A stretch of DNA of 64,000 nt, taken from positions 1 to 64,000 of the forward strand of contig CAIWHK010000008.1 in NCBI GenBank assembly GCA_903912525.1, given 5' to 3'. The notes under the pieces were generated by a model, which had not been told where the DNA came from, did not search any database, and saw only the letters and a program-made list of their open reading frames with translations. How positions within the stretch are numbered: the first letter of the stretch is position 1; the number at the start of each line of letters is the position of its first letter. This DNA comes from an uncultured bacterium. Its GTDB lineage: Bacteria > Krumholzibacteriota > Krumholzibacteriia > LZORAL124-64-63. Below are positions 55,802-64,000 of the stretch, in pieces. Position numbers and translations under genes: made by a program.

Positions 55802-57741
55802 GGCCGGGTCCGGCGCTGGCTGTACAGCCGCGCGATGTGCTCGGCGGCGCGCGCGGCGCCGTTGCCGTCGACGACGCCCGTCACCGAGCGGCGCAGGGCG
55901 ACGAGGTTCGCGGGCGCCAGCGTGGTGGTCAGTTCGCGCACCAGTTGGTACTGATCGACCTGGTCGTGGCGGCCCAGGTCGGTCACCGCGCCCGTCGAGG
56001 CGAGCATCGCCACCGTGGGCGCGTCCGCCTCGTAGTTGCTGAGCACGGCGACCGGCGTGTTCATCGCCAGCGCCTCGCCGACGGCGACGCCCATCGCGGT
56101 GATGAGAACCGCCGCGCCGGCGATGATCGCTTCGAGCGGGTCGCCCGTCACGATCACTTCCTGTTCCGGGTAGCGCCGCGCCAGGACCTGCGCCTTGATG
56201 CGCGAGTAGGGGGCCGTCGGCGCCAGCACGACCTGCACGCGCATCTCGCCGGCCACGTCGTGCAGGGCGGCCGAGACGCGCGCCGTCAGTTCGTTGGGGT
56301 CGCTGCCGCCGAAGCAGACGACCACGCGCGGGCGCGGGTCTGGGTCGGCCGGGATGTGGTCGCGGCAGGCAATCACGTCGTCGCGGATCAGCAGGTAGCC
56401 GACGCCGCCCACCAGGTCGTCGCGGCCCGCGGGCGGCTCCCAGCCGAACGACGGGATGATGCCCAGGTCGCCGGCGGTGCAACCGGGCTGGTCGATGACG
56501 ACGACCACGTGCCCGTCGGCCTGCAGGCGCCGCACCAGCCCGTCGGCGGGCGTGTCGGCGTCGACCACGCAGACGGCCGGGCCGCCGAGGCGCGACAGCG
56601 AGGCCAGGAAGCTGATGTCGCGGACCAGCGACTCGTCGTCGACGAAGGTGCTGTGGTTGAAGCCGTGCCGCGCCAGCAGTGCGAGCGGGCCCGACTGGTC
56701 GGGCGTGAAGAAGAACGTGTCGGCGCCGTGGCGGTCGCGCATCGCCTCGGCCAGCGCCAGGCAGCGCGCGACGTGGCCCAGCCCCTGGCCGGCCGCGATG
56801 AAGAAGACATCGGGACCGGTGTGCGTGGATTCGGGTTGCGTGCGGGGCCAGTCGCCGCGCACGGCCATGGTCGGACGCAGGCCGTCGCGGGGCTCGGCGC
56901 GCCAGGCGCGCTCGGCCAGGTCTTCCGGCAGCGGCGCGATGCGCCCGGTGCCGTCGCATTCGGGCGAGACCGGCGCGAACGAACCGGAGATGACCGGCGC
57001 GATGGCATCGGGCAGCCAGCAGTGGCCGGCAGCGAACTCGGCGCCGTCGCCCTCGAGGTCGAAGTGGAACTCGACGCAGTCGGCGGCCCAGTGGCGCAGT
57101 GCGCGGTTGATGACGCCCGGCGACACGGAGTGGTCCGACCAGCCGGTCTTGAACGCCACCTCGGGCCAGTCGCCGGCGAAGTTGGCGACCATCATCTCGC
57201 GCAGCGTGCCGATGGCCGCCAGGTTGCACGCGTGCTCGGGCACGGGATAGCGGCTGACGCAGTGCAGCACGGTCAGGTCGTGGCAACCCGATTCCAGCGC
57301 GGCCTCGACCGCGGCCCAGGCCTCGCCAGCGTCGGCCATGCCCGTCGAGAAGATCAGCGGCAGGCTGGTCGCGGCGCTGGCGTGGATCAGGTCGAGCCAC
57401 GGCAGTTCGTAGGAGGCGACCTTCAGGAAATCGACGTGCGGCGCCAGTTCATCCACGGCCTCGAGGTCGAACGGGGTGCACCCGAACTTCAGGCCGACGT
57501 CGCGGGCCGCGTTCGCCAGTTCTGGAATGAACCGCAGCGGCAGCTCCCAGCGCCGGCGCTCGCGGTGCTTGCGGCTGACGCGCAGGATCTCGGGCGCGAA
57601 CAGCTTGTCGATGCGAAAGAGCTGGAACTTCACGCCGGTGCAGCCGACCCGCGCGGCCTCGGTGATGAGCCGACGGCAGCGCGCCAGGTCGCCGTTGTGG
57701 TTGCTCGAGATCTCGGCGATGAACTCAGCCATCTTCACCAC
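55795..57741 (-). CDS. Fusion: NeuB/PseI-type sialic/pseudaminic acid synthase + PseG-like UDP-sugar hydrolase/glycosyltransferase
   Basis: N-half FIAEISSNHNGDLARCRRLITEAARVGCTGVKFQLF...DFLKVASYELPWLDLI...GWSDHS; C-half FFIAAGQGLGHVARCLALAEAMRDRHGADTFFF...VVCFGGSDPNELTARV. Confidence 0.85.
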   Translation of the reverse strand: MVKMAEFIAEISSNHNGDLARCRRLITEAARVGCTGVKFQLFRIDKLFAPEILRVSRKHRERRRWELPLRFIPELANAARDVGLKFGCTPFDLEAVDELAPHVDFLKVASYELPWLDLIHASAATSLPLIFSTGMADAGEAWAAVEAALESGCHDLTVLHCVSRYPVPEHACNLAAIGTLREMMVANFAGDWPEVAFKTGWSDHSVSPGVINRALRHWAADCVEFHFDLEGDGAEFAAGHCWLPDAIAPVISGSFAPVSPECDGTGRIAPLPEDLAERAWRAEPRDGLRPTMAVRGDWPRTQPESTHTGPDVFFIAAGQGLGHVARCLALAEAMRDRHGADTFFFTPDQSGPLALLARHGFNHSTFVDDESLVRDISFLASLSRLGGPAVCVVDADTPADGLVRRLQADGHVVVVIDQPGCTAGDLGIIPSFGWEPPAGRDDLVGGVGYLLIRDDVIACRDHIPADPDPRPRVVVCFGGSDPNELTARVSAALHDVAGEMRVQVVLAPTAPYSRIKAQVLARRYPEQEVIVTGDPLEAIIAGAAVLITAMGVAVGEALAMNTPVAVLSNYEADAPTVAMLASTGAVTDLGRHDQVDQYQLVRELTTTLAPANLVALRRSVTGVVDGNGAARAAEHIARLYSQRRTRPC

Positions 57742-58948
57742 GTCCCGCGCTGCGTCCCGCGCCGGTTGTCGCCGTCAGGACAGCGTCCGGCCGTTCGGCG
57801 AAGAATCGCCAGACTTCCCCGATGACCCGCTGCTGGTCCCCGTCACTCATCGTCGGGAACAGCGGCAGGGAGAGGGCCTCGTCATAGTAGGCCTCGGCCG
57901 CCGGGCACAGCCCGGGACCGGTGCCGAAGCGGTGACGGTACCACGGCTGCAGGTGAACGGGATAGTAATGGACTTGCGAGCCGATGTTCGCCGCCGCCAG
58001 CGCGTCGTAGAGCGCCCGCCGGTGCGCGGTGCGCACGATCATCAGGTGCCAGCAGCTGGCGTCAGGCGCGGGCCGGGCCTGCGTCCGCAGCTGGGGGATG
58101 GGCTCGAAGGCGTCGTCGTAGCGCTGCACCAGTTCCAGCCGGCGCTGCTGCACGCGGTCCAGCTTCTCAAGCTGCGCCAGGCCGAGCGCCGCCTGCAGGT
58201 CGGTCAGCCGGGCGTTGAAGCCCAGGTCCTGCATCTCGTAGTACCAGGGGCCGTCGGCGCGCTCCAGCCTCGCCGGGTCGCGCGTGATGCCGTGCGTGCG
58301 CAGCAGGGCCAGCCGCTCGGCCAGCACCGGGTCGTTGGTCGTGACCGCGCCGCCCTCGCCCGTGGTGATGGATTTCACCGGGTGGAAGCTGAAACAGGTC
58401 ATGACGCCGTGGCTGCCGTCGCCGACGGTGTGCCAGGCGCCGCCGCCGTCGCGCCAGCGCGTGCCGACGGCGTGGCAGGCGTCCTCGATGACGACCGCGT
58501 TGTACTGCCGCGCCAGCCGCGCCAGCGCGGGCAGGTCGGCCACGCGGCCGCCCAGGTGCACCGGGACGATGGCGCGGATCGCGGGGTCGGCCAGCAGCGC
58601 GGCCTCGACCTTCGCCGGGTCCAGGGTCAGGGTCGCGGGATCGATGTCGACGAAGACCGGCTCGGCGCCGCAGAGCACGCCGGCGTTGGCCGTCGCCACG
58701 AAGGTGATCGGGGGCACGATGAAGCGGTCGCCGGGGCCCAGGCCCGCGGCGCGGAACGCGATGTAGAGCGCCAGCGTGCCGTTCGCGACGGCCACGGCAT
58801 GCTGCGCGCCGCAGGCCTCAGCCAGCGCCGCCTCGAAGGCGGGCACCTGCGGGCCCTGCGTCAGCCAGTCCGAATCGAGCACCTCGCGAACGCGGCGCAG
58901 TTCCTCGCTGCCGACGTCCTGGCGACCGTACGGCAGGAACGTGGTCAT
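57725..58948 (-). CDS. pseC: PLP-dependent DegT/DnrJ/EryC1 aminotransferase, PseC-like
   Basis: YGRQDVGSEELRRVREVLDSDWLTQGPQVPAFEAALAEACGAQHAVAVANGTLALYIA; FSFHPVKSITTGEGG. Confidence 0.88.
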   Translation of the reverse strand: MTTFLPYGRQDVGSEELRRVREVLDSDWLTQGPQVPAFEAALAEACGAQHAVAVANGTLALYIAFRAAGLGPGDRFIVPPITFVATANAGVLCGAEPVFVDIDPATLTLDPAKVEAALLADPAIRAIVPVHLGGRVADLPALARLARQYNAVVIEDACHAVGTRWRDGGGAWHTVGDGSHGVMTCFSFHPVKSITTGEGGAVTTNDPVLAERLALLRTHGITRDPARLERADGPWYYEMQDLGFNARLTDLQAALGLAQLEKLDRVQQRRLELVQRYDDAFEPIPQLRTQARPAPDASCWHLMIVRTAHRRALYDALAAANIGSQVHYYPVHLQPWYRHRFGTGPGLCPAAEAYYDEALSLPLFPTMSDGDQQRVIGEVWRFFAERPDAVLTATTGAGRSAGRGEDG

Positions 58949-59994
58949 GCGCGGCTCCCGATGGCCATCGGCTCCTCGTCCGGCACCGCGCACATGAGCT
59001 CGGTCAGGTCCATCGCCGTCAGCCACTGGTCGTTGGTGTCGGAGGCGTAGCGGAACTCGCGGGGCACCAGCACGCCGCCGGGGCGGATGTGCTCCTGGTG
59101 CTTCTCGGCGTACGACAGCGGGTAGACCACGTAGTGGTCGCCGTAGTCGAAGGTCGAGCGCGCCTCGTCCTCGGTCAGCATCACCTCGTGCAGCTTCTCG
59201 CCCGGGCGGATGCCCGTCTCGACCAGCCGCGCGCGGGGATTGACGGCGTACGCGATGTCGGTGATCAGGCACGACGGGATGCGCGAGAGGAACACCTCGC
59301 CGCCGCCGCCGGTCTCGAGCGCGCGCACGACCAGGTCGACGCTCTGGTCGAGCGTGATCCAGAAGCGCGTCATGCGTCGGTCGGTGATGGGCAGCGACTC
59401 GGCGCCCTCGGCCGTCAGCTTGCGGAAGAACGGGATGACCGAGCCGCGGCTGCCGACGACGTTGCCGTAGCGCACGACGACGAACTGGGTGCCGCCGGCG
59501 GCGTAGGCGTGGGCGGCGCGGAACAGCTTGTCCGAGACCAGCTTCGTCGCGCCGTAGAGGTTGACCGGGTTGACGGCCTTGTCGGTCGACAGCGCGACGA
59601 CCTTCTTGACGCCGCGGTCGATGGCCGCGTCGAGCAGGTTCATGGCGCCGATGATGTTCGTCTGCACGGCCTCGTGCGGGTTGTATTCCATCAGGTTGAC
59701 GTGCTTGAGCGCCGCGGCGTGGATGACGTAGTCGACGCCGGTGAAGGCGCGGTACAGCCGGGCGCGGTCGCGCACGTCGCCGATGAAGAAGCGGATCCGG
59801 GCGCGGTGCGCCGCGAACTCCTGCTCCATGTGGTACTGTTTGTACTCGTCGCGGCTGTAGATGATGATGCGCCGCACGTCCGTCTTCAGGAACCGCTTGA
59901 CCAGGGCGTGGCCCAGCGAACCGGTGCCTCCCGTGATCAGGATCGTCTTTCCCGAATAGATATCGCCCGTGCCGGTCGTGCCTGCGTCCACCAT
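58945..59994 (-). CDS. pseB: UDP-N-acetylglucosamine 4,6-dehydratase (inverting), PseB-like
   Basis: GKTILITGGTGSLGHALVKRFLKTDVRRIIIYSRDEYKQYHM...DYVIHAAALKHVNLMEYNPHEAVQTNIIGAMN. Confidence 0.92.
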   Translation of the reverse strand: MVDAGTTGTGDIYSGKTILITGGTGSLGHALVKRFLKTDVRRIIIYSRDEYKQYHMEQEFAAHRARIRFFIGDVRDRARLYRAFTGVDYVIHAAALKHVNLMEYNPHEAVQTNIIGAMNLLDAAIDRGVKKVVALSTDKAVNPVNLYGATKLVSDKLFRAAHAYAAGGTQFVVVRYGNVVGSRGSVIPFFRKLTAEGAESLPITDRRMTRFWITLDQSVDLVVRALETGGGGEVFLSRIPSCLITDIAYAVNPRARLVETGIRPGEKLHEVMLTEDEARSTFDYGDHYVVYPLSYAEKHQEHIRPGGVLVPREFRYASDTNDQWLTAMDLTELMCAVPDEEPMAIGSRA

Positions 59995-60059
59995 CGTTCC
60001 GTCCTTCCGTGGGGGTCTCCTGGGCAGGGCCGTGTCTCGCCCCTGGCAGGATATCGTCC

Positions 60060-60070
60060 ACTTGCGCCGA
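60060..60070. repeat. Half-site of the dispersed palindrome (ACTTGCGCCGA)
   Basis: Left arm plus centre only. Confidence 0.4.
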
Positions 60071-60321
60071 TTCCAGGCTGCCGGCGCCATTCGGCCCGGC
60101 CGTTCCGGAAATCGCAAACCATTGTCCGCGAACAGGTTTTGTCGGTGTCCAGGGCCGGAGCCTTCCCGGAAGGCAGCCTTCTCCCGATTCCCGGCCCTTG
60201 GACCTGCTGCGGTTCTGCAGGATCCGGACCAGCGACCGGCCCGCGGTCCTTGACGGCCCCCGGGGCCACCCCTAGGCTGGCCCCGGCCACCGACCGAAGC
60301 CGCCACATCCCTGGAGAGCCC

Positions 60322-61257
60322 ATGTCCGCAGACCCGCGCCCGCACGATGGACCCCATGACGGACCAGTCGTCGCCGCCAACCACGGCGTCGACGTCATCG
60401 ACTGCCGCCACTGCGGCTTCCGCCACGTGACGCCGCTGCCGGACCCGGCGGCCATCGACAAGCTCTACACAGAGGACTTCTACGGGACGCTGCACGAGAC
60501 CTACATCGCCAGCCAGCGCGCCAACCTCGACTGGTGGCACCTGGAGTTCGGCGCGAAGTACGACCTGTTCGAGGAGCTGCTGCCGGCCGGCCGTCGCTCG
60601 CTGCTGGACGTCGGCTCGGGCCCGGGGTGGTTCGTGCAGTTCGGCTCGAAGCGCGGCTGGTCGACGATCGGCGTCGAGCCGGGACCGCCGGCCGCCGCGC
60701 ACACGCGCGATACGCTCGGCGAGAACGTCATCAACGATTTCTTCACGCCGGCGGCCGTTGCGAACGTGAAGCAGGTCGATGTCGTGCACCTGCACAACGT
60801 CCTCGAGCACGTGCCCGATCCCGCGGCGCTGCTGCGCACCGCGCACGGCGTGCTGGCGCCCGGCGGCCTGGTGTCGGTGACGTCGCCCAACGACTTCAAC
60901 CCGCTGCAGGAGGCGCTTGTGCGGCAGCGGGGCCACGCGCGCTGGTGGATCTCGCCGCGCGAACACCTGAACTACTTCGACCGCGAGGGCCTCGAGGGCG
61001 TGCTGCGCCGCGAAGGCTTCGAGCCGTGCGCGCACCTGGCCAGCTTCCCGCTGGAACTGTTCGCGCTGATGGGCGAGGACTACATCGCCGACCCCGCGCT
61101 GGGCAAGGCGATCCACGGCAAGCGCATGGCGCTGGAGCAGGAGATGCACGCCGCGGGCGAGGGCGCGCTGCTGGGACGCATCTACCGCGCGCTGGGCGAG
61201 CTTGGACTGGGGCGGACGTTGACGGTGATGGCGAGGCGTGTCGGGGAGTCGACATGA
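60322..61257 (+). CDS. Class I SAM-dependent methyltransferase with N-terminal Cys/His-type motif
   Basis: DCRHCGFRHVTPLPDP; SLLDVGSGPGWFVQFGSKRGW; VHLHNVLEHVPDP. Confidence 0.88.
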   Translation: MSADPRPHDGPHDGPVVAANHGVDVIDCRHCGFRHVTPLPDPAAIDKLYTEDFYGTLHETYIASQRANLDWWHLEFGAKYDLFEELLPAGRRSLLDVGSGPGWFVQFGSKRGWSTIGVEPGPPAAAHTRDTLGENVINDFFTPAAVANVKQVDVVHLHNVLEHVPDPAALLRTAHGVLAPGGLVSVTSPNDFNPLQEALVRQRGHARWWISPREHLNYFDREGLEGVLRREGFEPCAHLASFPLELFALMGEDYIADPALGKAIHGKRMALEQEMHAAGEGALLGRIYRALGELGLGRTLTVMARRVGEST

Positions 61258-62072
61258 GCGACAACGACAAGCTGCCCGTCGCCCTGGTCCAGATGGACAG
61301 CGGCGAGGACGTCGCCGCCAACGTGGTGCGCGCCGAGGCACTCACGCGCGAGGCCGCCCGCGCCGGCGCCCGCTTCATCGCGCTGCCCGAGATGTACCAC
61401 TACCGCAGCACCGGCAGCCCGAGCGTGCTGCCGGGCGAGGCGATTCCCGGCCCGTCGACGCGAGGCCTGCAGGCCATCGCCGCCGAATGCGGCGTCGCCA
61501 TCCTGGCCGGCAGCGTCTGCGAGGCCATCGACGGCAACCGGCGCGTGCACAACACGTCGGTGCTGATCGGCCCCGACGGCGCCATCACGGCCACCTACCG
61601 CAAGATCCACCTGTTCGACGTCGACATCGACGGCGTCGCCATCCGCGAGTCGGACTGGTACGTGCCGGGCGAGGCGACGGCGACCGGCGGCATCTTCGGC
61701 CGCACCGTGGGCCTGAGCATCTGCTATGACCTGCGCTTCCCCGAACTCTACCGCCGCTACGCCGATGTCCGCGCCGACATCCTGACCGTGCCCGCCTCGT
61801 TCACCGCCACCAGCGGCGCCGCGCACTGGGAAAGCCTGCTGCGCGCCCGCGCCATCGAGAACCAGGCCTTCGTGCTGGCGCCGGGGCAGGTGGGCGCCGG
61901 TTCGGGCGGCGTGCGCACCTACGGCAACAGCATGATCGTCGATCCGTGGGGCGTGGTGCTGGGGCGGGGGAGCGATGAGGGGACGGAGATCGTCAGCGCC
62001 ACGCTGGACTTCGCGCGGATGGACGAAGTGCGGCGGCGGTTGCCGGCGCTGGGGCATCGGCGGCTGGGTTGA
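61254..62072 (+). CDS. Carbon-nitrogen hydrolase (nitrilase superfamily)
   Basis: FIALPEMYHY, YRKIHLFDVDI, GLSICYDLRFPELYR (E-K-C triad). Confidence 0.93.
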   Translation: MSDNDKLPVALVQMDSGEDVAANVVRAEALTREAARAGARFIALPEMYHYRSTGSPSVLPGEAIPGPSTRGLQAIAAECGVAILAGSVCEAIDGNRRVHNTSVLIGPDGAITATYRKIHLFDVDIDGVAIRESDWYVPGEATATGGIFGRTVGLSICYDLRFPELYRRYADVRADILTVPASFTATSGAAHWESLLRARAIENQAFVLAPGQVGAGSGGVRTYGNSMIVDPWGVVLGRGSDEGTEIVSATLDFARMDEVRRRLPALGHRRLG

Positions 62073-62138
62073 CATCGGGCCCGCCCGCACCCAATCCCCT
62101 TGAACTGCGGCTCCGCATCCGCACAGGAGACATCTGCC

Positions 62139-64000
62139 ATGACGGCTGACCACAACCCGCCGCCCGCACCGGGGATCCTGCGCGAGATCATCGAGTGCGC
62201 GCCGATCCGCATCTTCTGGAAGGACCGCGACTCCCGCTACCTGGGCTGCAACACCCTGTTCGCACAGGACGCGGGCCTGGACAGCCCGGACGGCGTCATC
62301 GGCCGCACCGACTTCGAGATGGCGTGGCGCGAGCAGGCCGAAGCGTACCGGGCCGACGACCGCCGGGTCATGGAGTCGGGCCAGCCGAAGATCGCCTACC
62401 GCGAGCGGCAGGACAGCGCCAGCGCCGGGCCCATCTGGCTGCGCACCTCGAAGGTCCCGCTGCGCGGCGTCGACGGCGACGTCTGCGGCGTGCTCGGCCT
62501 CTACGAGGACGTCACCGAACAGCACCTCGTCGAGGGTCGATTGCGCGAGTCCGAGCTCCGCTTCCGCGACCTCTTCGAGCGGTCACCCGATCCCTGCTGG
62601 ATCATGGGCGAGGACAACCGCTTCACGTTCTGCAACCGGGCCGCCGTCGAGCAGTTCGGCTACGCCAATGCCGACGACATCCTGGCGCGACACCCGGCCG
62701 AGCTGTCGCCGCCCGTCCAGCCGGACGGCGCCCCGTCGCACGAGAAGGCCGAGGCCATGATCGCCCAGGCCCACCGGCACGGCGTGCACCGCTTCGAGTG
62801 GGCGCACCATCGCCGCGGGGGCGAGGACTTCCCGGCCGAGGTGACGCTCGCGCGCATCGAGTTCGAGGGTGCGGCGCATCTCTACTGCGTCGCGCGCGAC
62901 ATCACCGAGCGCAAGCGCGCCGACGAGGCCATCCACCACAGCGAGCAGAAGTACCGCGGCATCTTCGACGAGGCCGTCACCGCCATCTATGTCTTCGACA
63001 ACGAAAAGCGCTTCGTGGACAGCAACCAGGCGGGGCTCGACCTGCTGGGCTACTCGCGTGACGAGTTGCTGGAGCTGAGCATGCCCGATGTGGACGCCGA
63101 CCCGGTCGTGGTGCTGCCGGCGCACGACCAGCTCCTGCTGGGCGGGCGTCTGGTCAACTACCAGCACCGCCTGCGCCGCAAGGACGGCCGCATCGTCACC
63201 GTGCTGAACAACTCCCGGCCGTTGACGGCGCCGGACGGCACCCTTTGCGGCATGCAGAGCACGCTGGCCGACATTTCCGGGCTGGTGGCGGCGCAGGAGG
63301 AACGCGACCGCCTGCAGGAACAGCTGAACGAGGCCAAGAAGCTCGAGTCGGTCGGCCGGCTGGCCGGCGGCGTGGCGCACGACTTCAACAACATGCTCAG
63401 CGTCATCATCGGCCGCACCGACCTGGCCATCCACCGGCTGGGTCCCGACAACCCGGTGGCGGCCGACCTGCGCGAGGTCATGGAGGCCGCCCGCCGCTCC
63501 GCCGACCTGACCCGCCAGTTGCTCGCCTTCGCCCGGCGCCAGACGACCACGCCGGTGGTGCTGGACCTCAACGAGACGGTCGACGGCCTGGTCCGGATGC
63601 TGAAGCGGCTGATCGGCGAGAACATCGAGCTGCGCTGGACCCCGGGTCCCGACCTGAAGCGCATCCGCATCGACCCCTCGCAGGTGGACCAGGTGCTGGC
63701 CAACCTGTGCATCAACGCGCGCGATGCGATCAGCGGGTCCGGCTGCGTCAGCATCGGGACGTCGAACGTCACGCTGTCGGCCGGGGACTGCGCCGGCTTG
63801 GCCGGCGCCGCGCCCGGCGACTACGTCAGGCTGGTGCTCGCGGACGACGGCGTCGGCATCGGACCCGACGTGCTGGAGCACATCTTCGAGCCGTTCTTCA
63901 CCACCAAGCCGATGGGCAAGGGCACCGGGCTGGGGTTGGCCACGGTCTACGGCATCGTGCGCCAGAACGGCGGGTGCATCGACGTCTCGACCCATCCCGG
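62139..64000 (+). CDS. Multi-PAS sensor histidine kinase (3' truncated by window; absent from ORF track because it has no stop)
   Basis: PAS domains; KLESVGRLAGGVAHDFNNMLSVIIGRTDLA H-box; NLCINARDAI; LVLADDGVGIGPDVLEHIFEPFFTTKPMGKGTGLGLATVYGIV. Confidence 0.93.
   Translation, partial: MTADHNPPPAPGILREIIECAPIRIFWKDRDSRYLGCNTLFAQDAGLDSPDGVIGRTDFEMAWREQAEAYRADDRRVMESGQPKIAYRERQDSASAGPIWLRTSKVPLRGVDGDVCGVLGLYEDVTEQHLVEGRLRESELRFRDLFERSPDPCWIMGEDNRFTFCNRAAVEQFGYANADDILARHPAELSPPVQPDGAPSHEKAEAMIAQAHRHGVHRFEWAHHRRGGEDFPAEVTLARIEFEGAAHLYCVARDITERKRADEAIHHSEQKYRGIFDEAVTAIYVFDNEKRFVDSNQAGLDLLGYSRDELLELSMPDVDADPVVVLPAHDQLLLGGRLVNYQHRLRRKDGRIVTVLNNSRPLTAPDGTLCGMQSTLADISGLVAAQEERDRLQEQLNEAKKLESVGRLAGGVAHDFNNMLSVIIGRTDLAIHRLGPDNPVAADLREVMEAARRSADLTRQLLAFARRQTTTPVVLDLNETVDGLVRMLKRLIGENIELRWTPGPDLKRIRIDPSQVDQVLANLCINARDAISGSGCVSIGTSNVTLSAGDCAGLAGAAPGDYVRLVLADDGVGIGPDVLEHIFEPFFTTKPMGKGTGLGLATVYGIVRQNGGCIDVSTHP

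Noticed and set aside
53819-55954. 711-aa plus-strand ORF starting within the palindrome
   Set aside because: Antisense to the GH57-like gene; composition typical of shadow ORFs.

Overview
High-GC bacterial chromosome segment, probably from the FCB/Eisenbacteria/Krumholzibacteria-like part of the tree. That placement is inferred from FlgD-Ig/T9SS-like C-terminal domains and was not tested. Main content, left to right: the 3' end of the ATP synthase operon (atpD', atpC); a TPR-ExbB-ExbD-ExbD-TonB-PstS-like operon; a CotH/lamin-tail surface protein; an orphan DsrC; a frameshifted phage terminase (GpA) remnant; a lower-GC island of secreted proteins bracketed by an exact 17-bp direct repeat; mutM; DnaJ/TerB; receiver/CheR/receiver; pepF; dtxR-feoA-feoB; an HNH (DUF222) gene; divergent argD / argCJBR with a strong ARG-box inverted repeat; an AAA/DUF4143 ATPase behind a nested palindrome; amidase; NAT; a 13-unit beta-propeller; an ATP-grasp/methyltransferase/SDR/pyruvyl-transferase cluster; a tetraheme cytochrome-FeS-NrfD module; and a pseudaminic-acid-like cluster with a NeuB-PseG fusion coupled to a divergent GH57-like gene. 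The most unusual signal is a dispersed perfect palindrome, ACTTGCGCCGGCGCAAGT. I found 11 copies sharing the 14-bp core TTGCGCCGGCGCAA. Six are concentrated in and just upstream of the DUF222/HNH gene: three lie in-frame inside its ORF and three form a degenerate tandem array 5' of it, the last of these directly 3' of argD. The other copies sit mostly just 3' of genes. This suggests a REP/palindromic-element family possibly linked to an HNH nuclease. All functions are inferred by reading; no database search was run.
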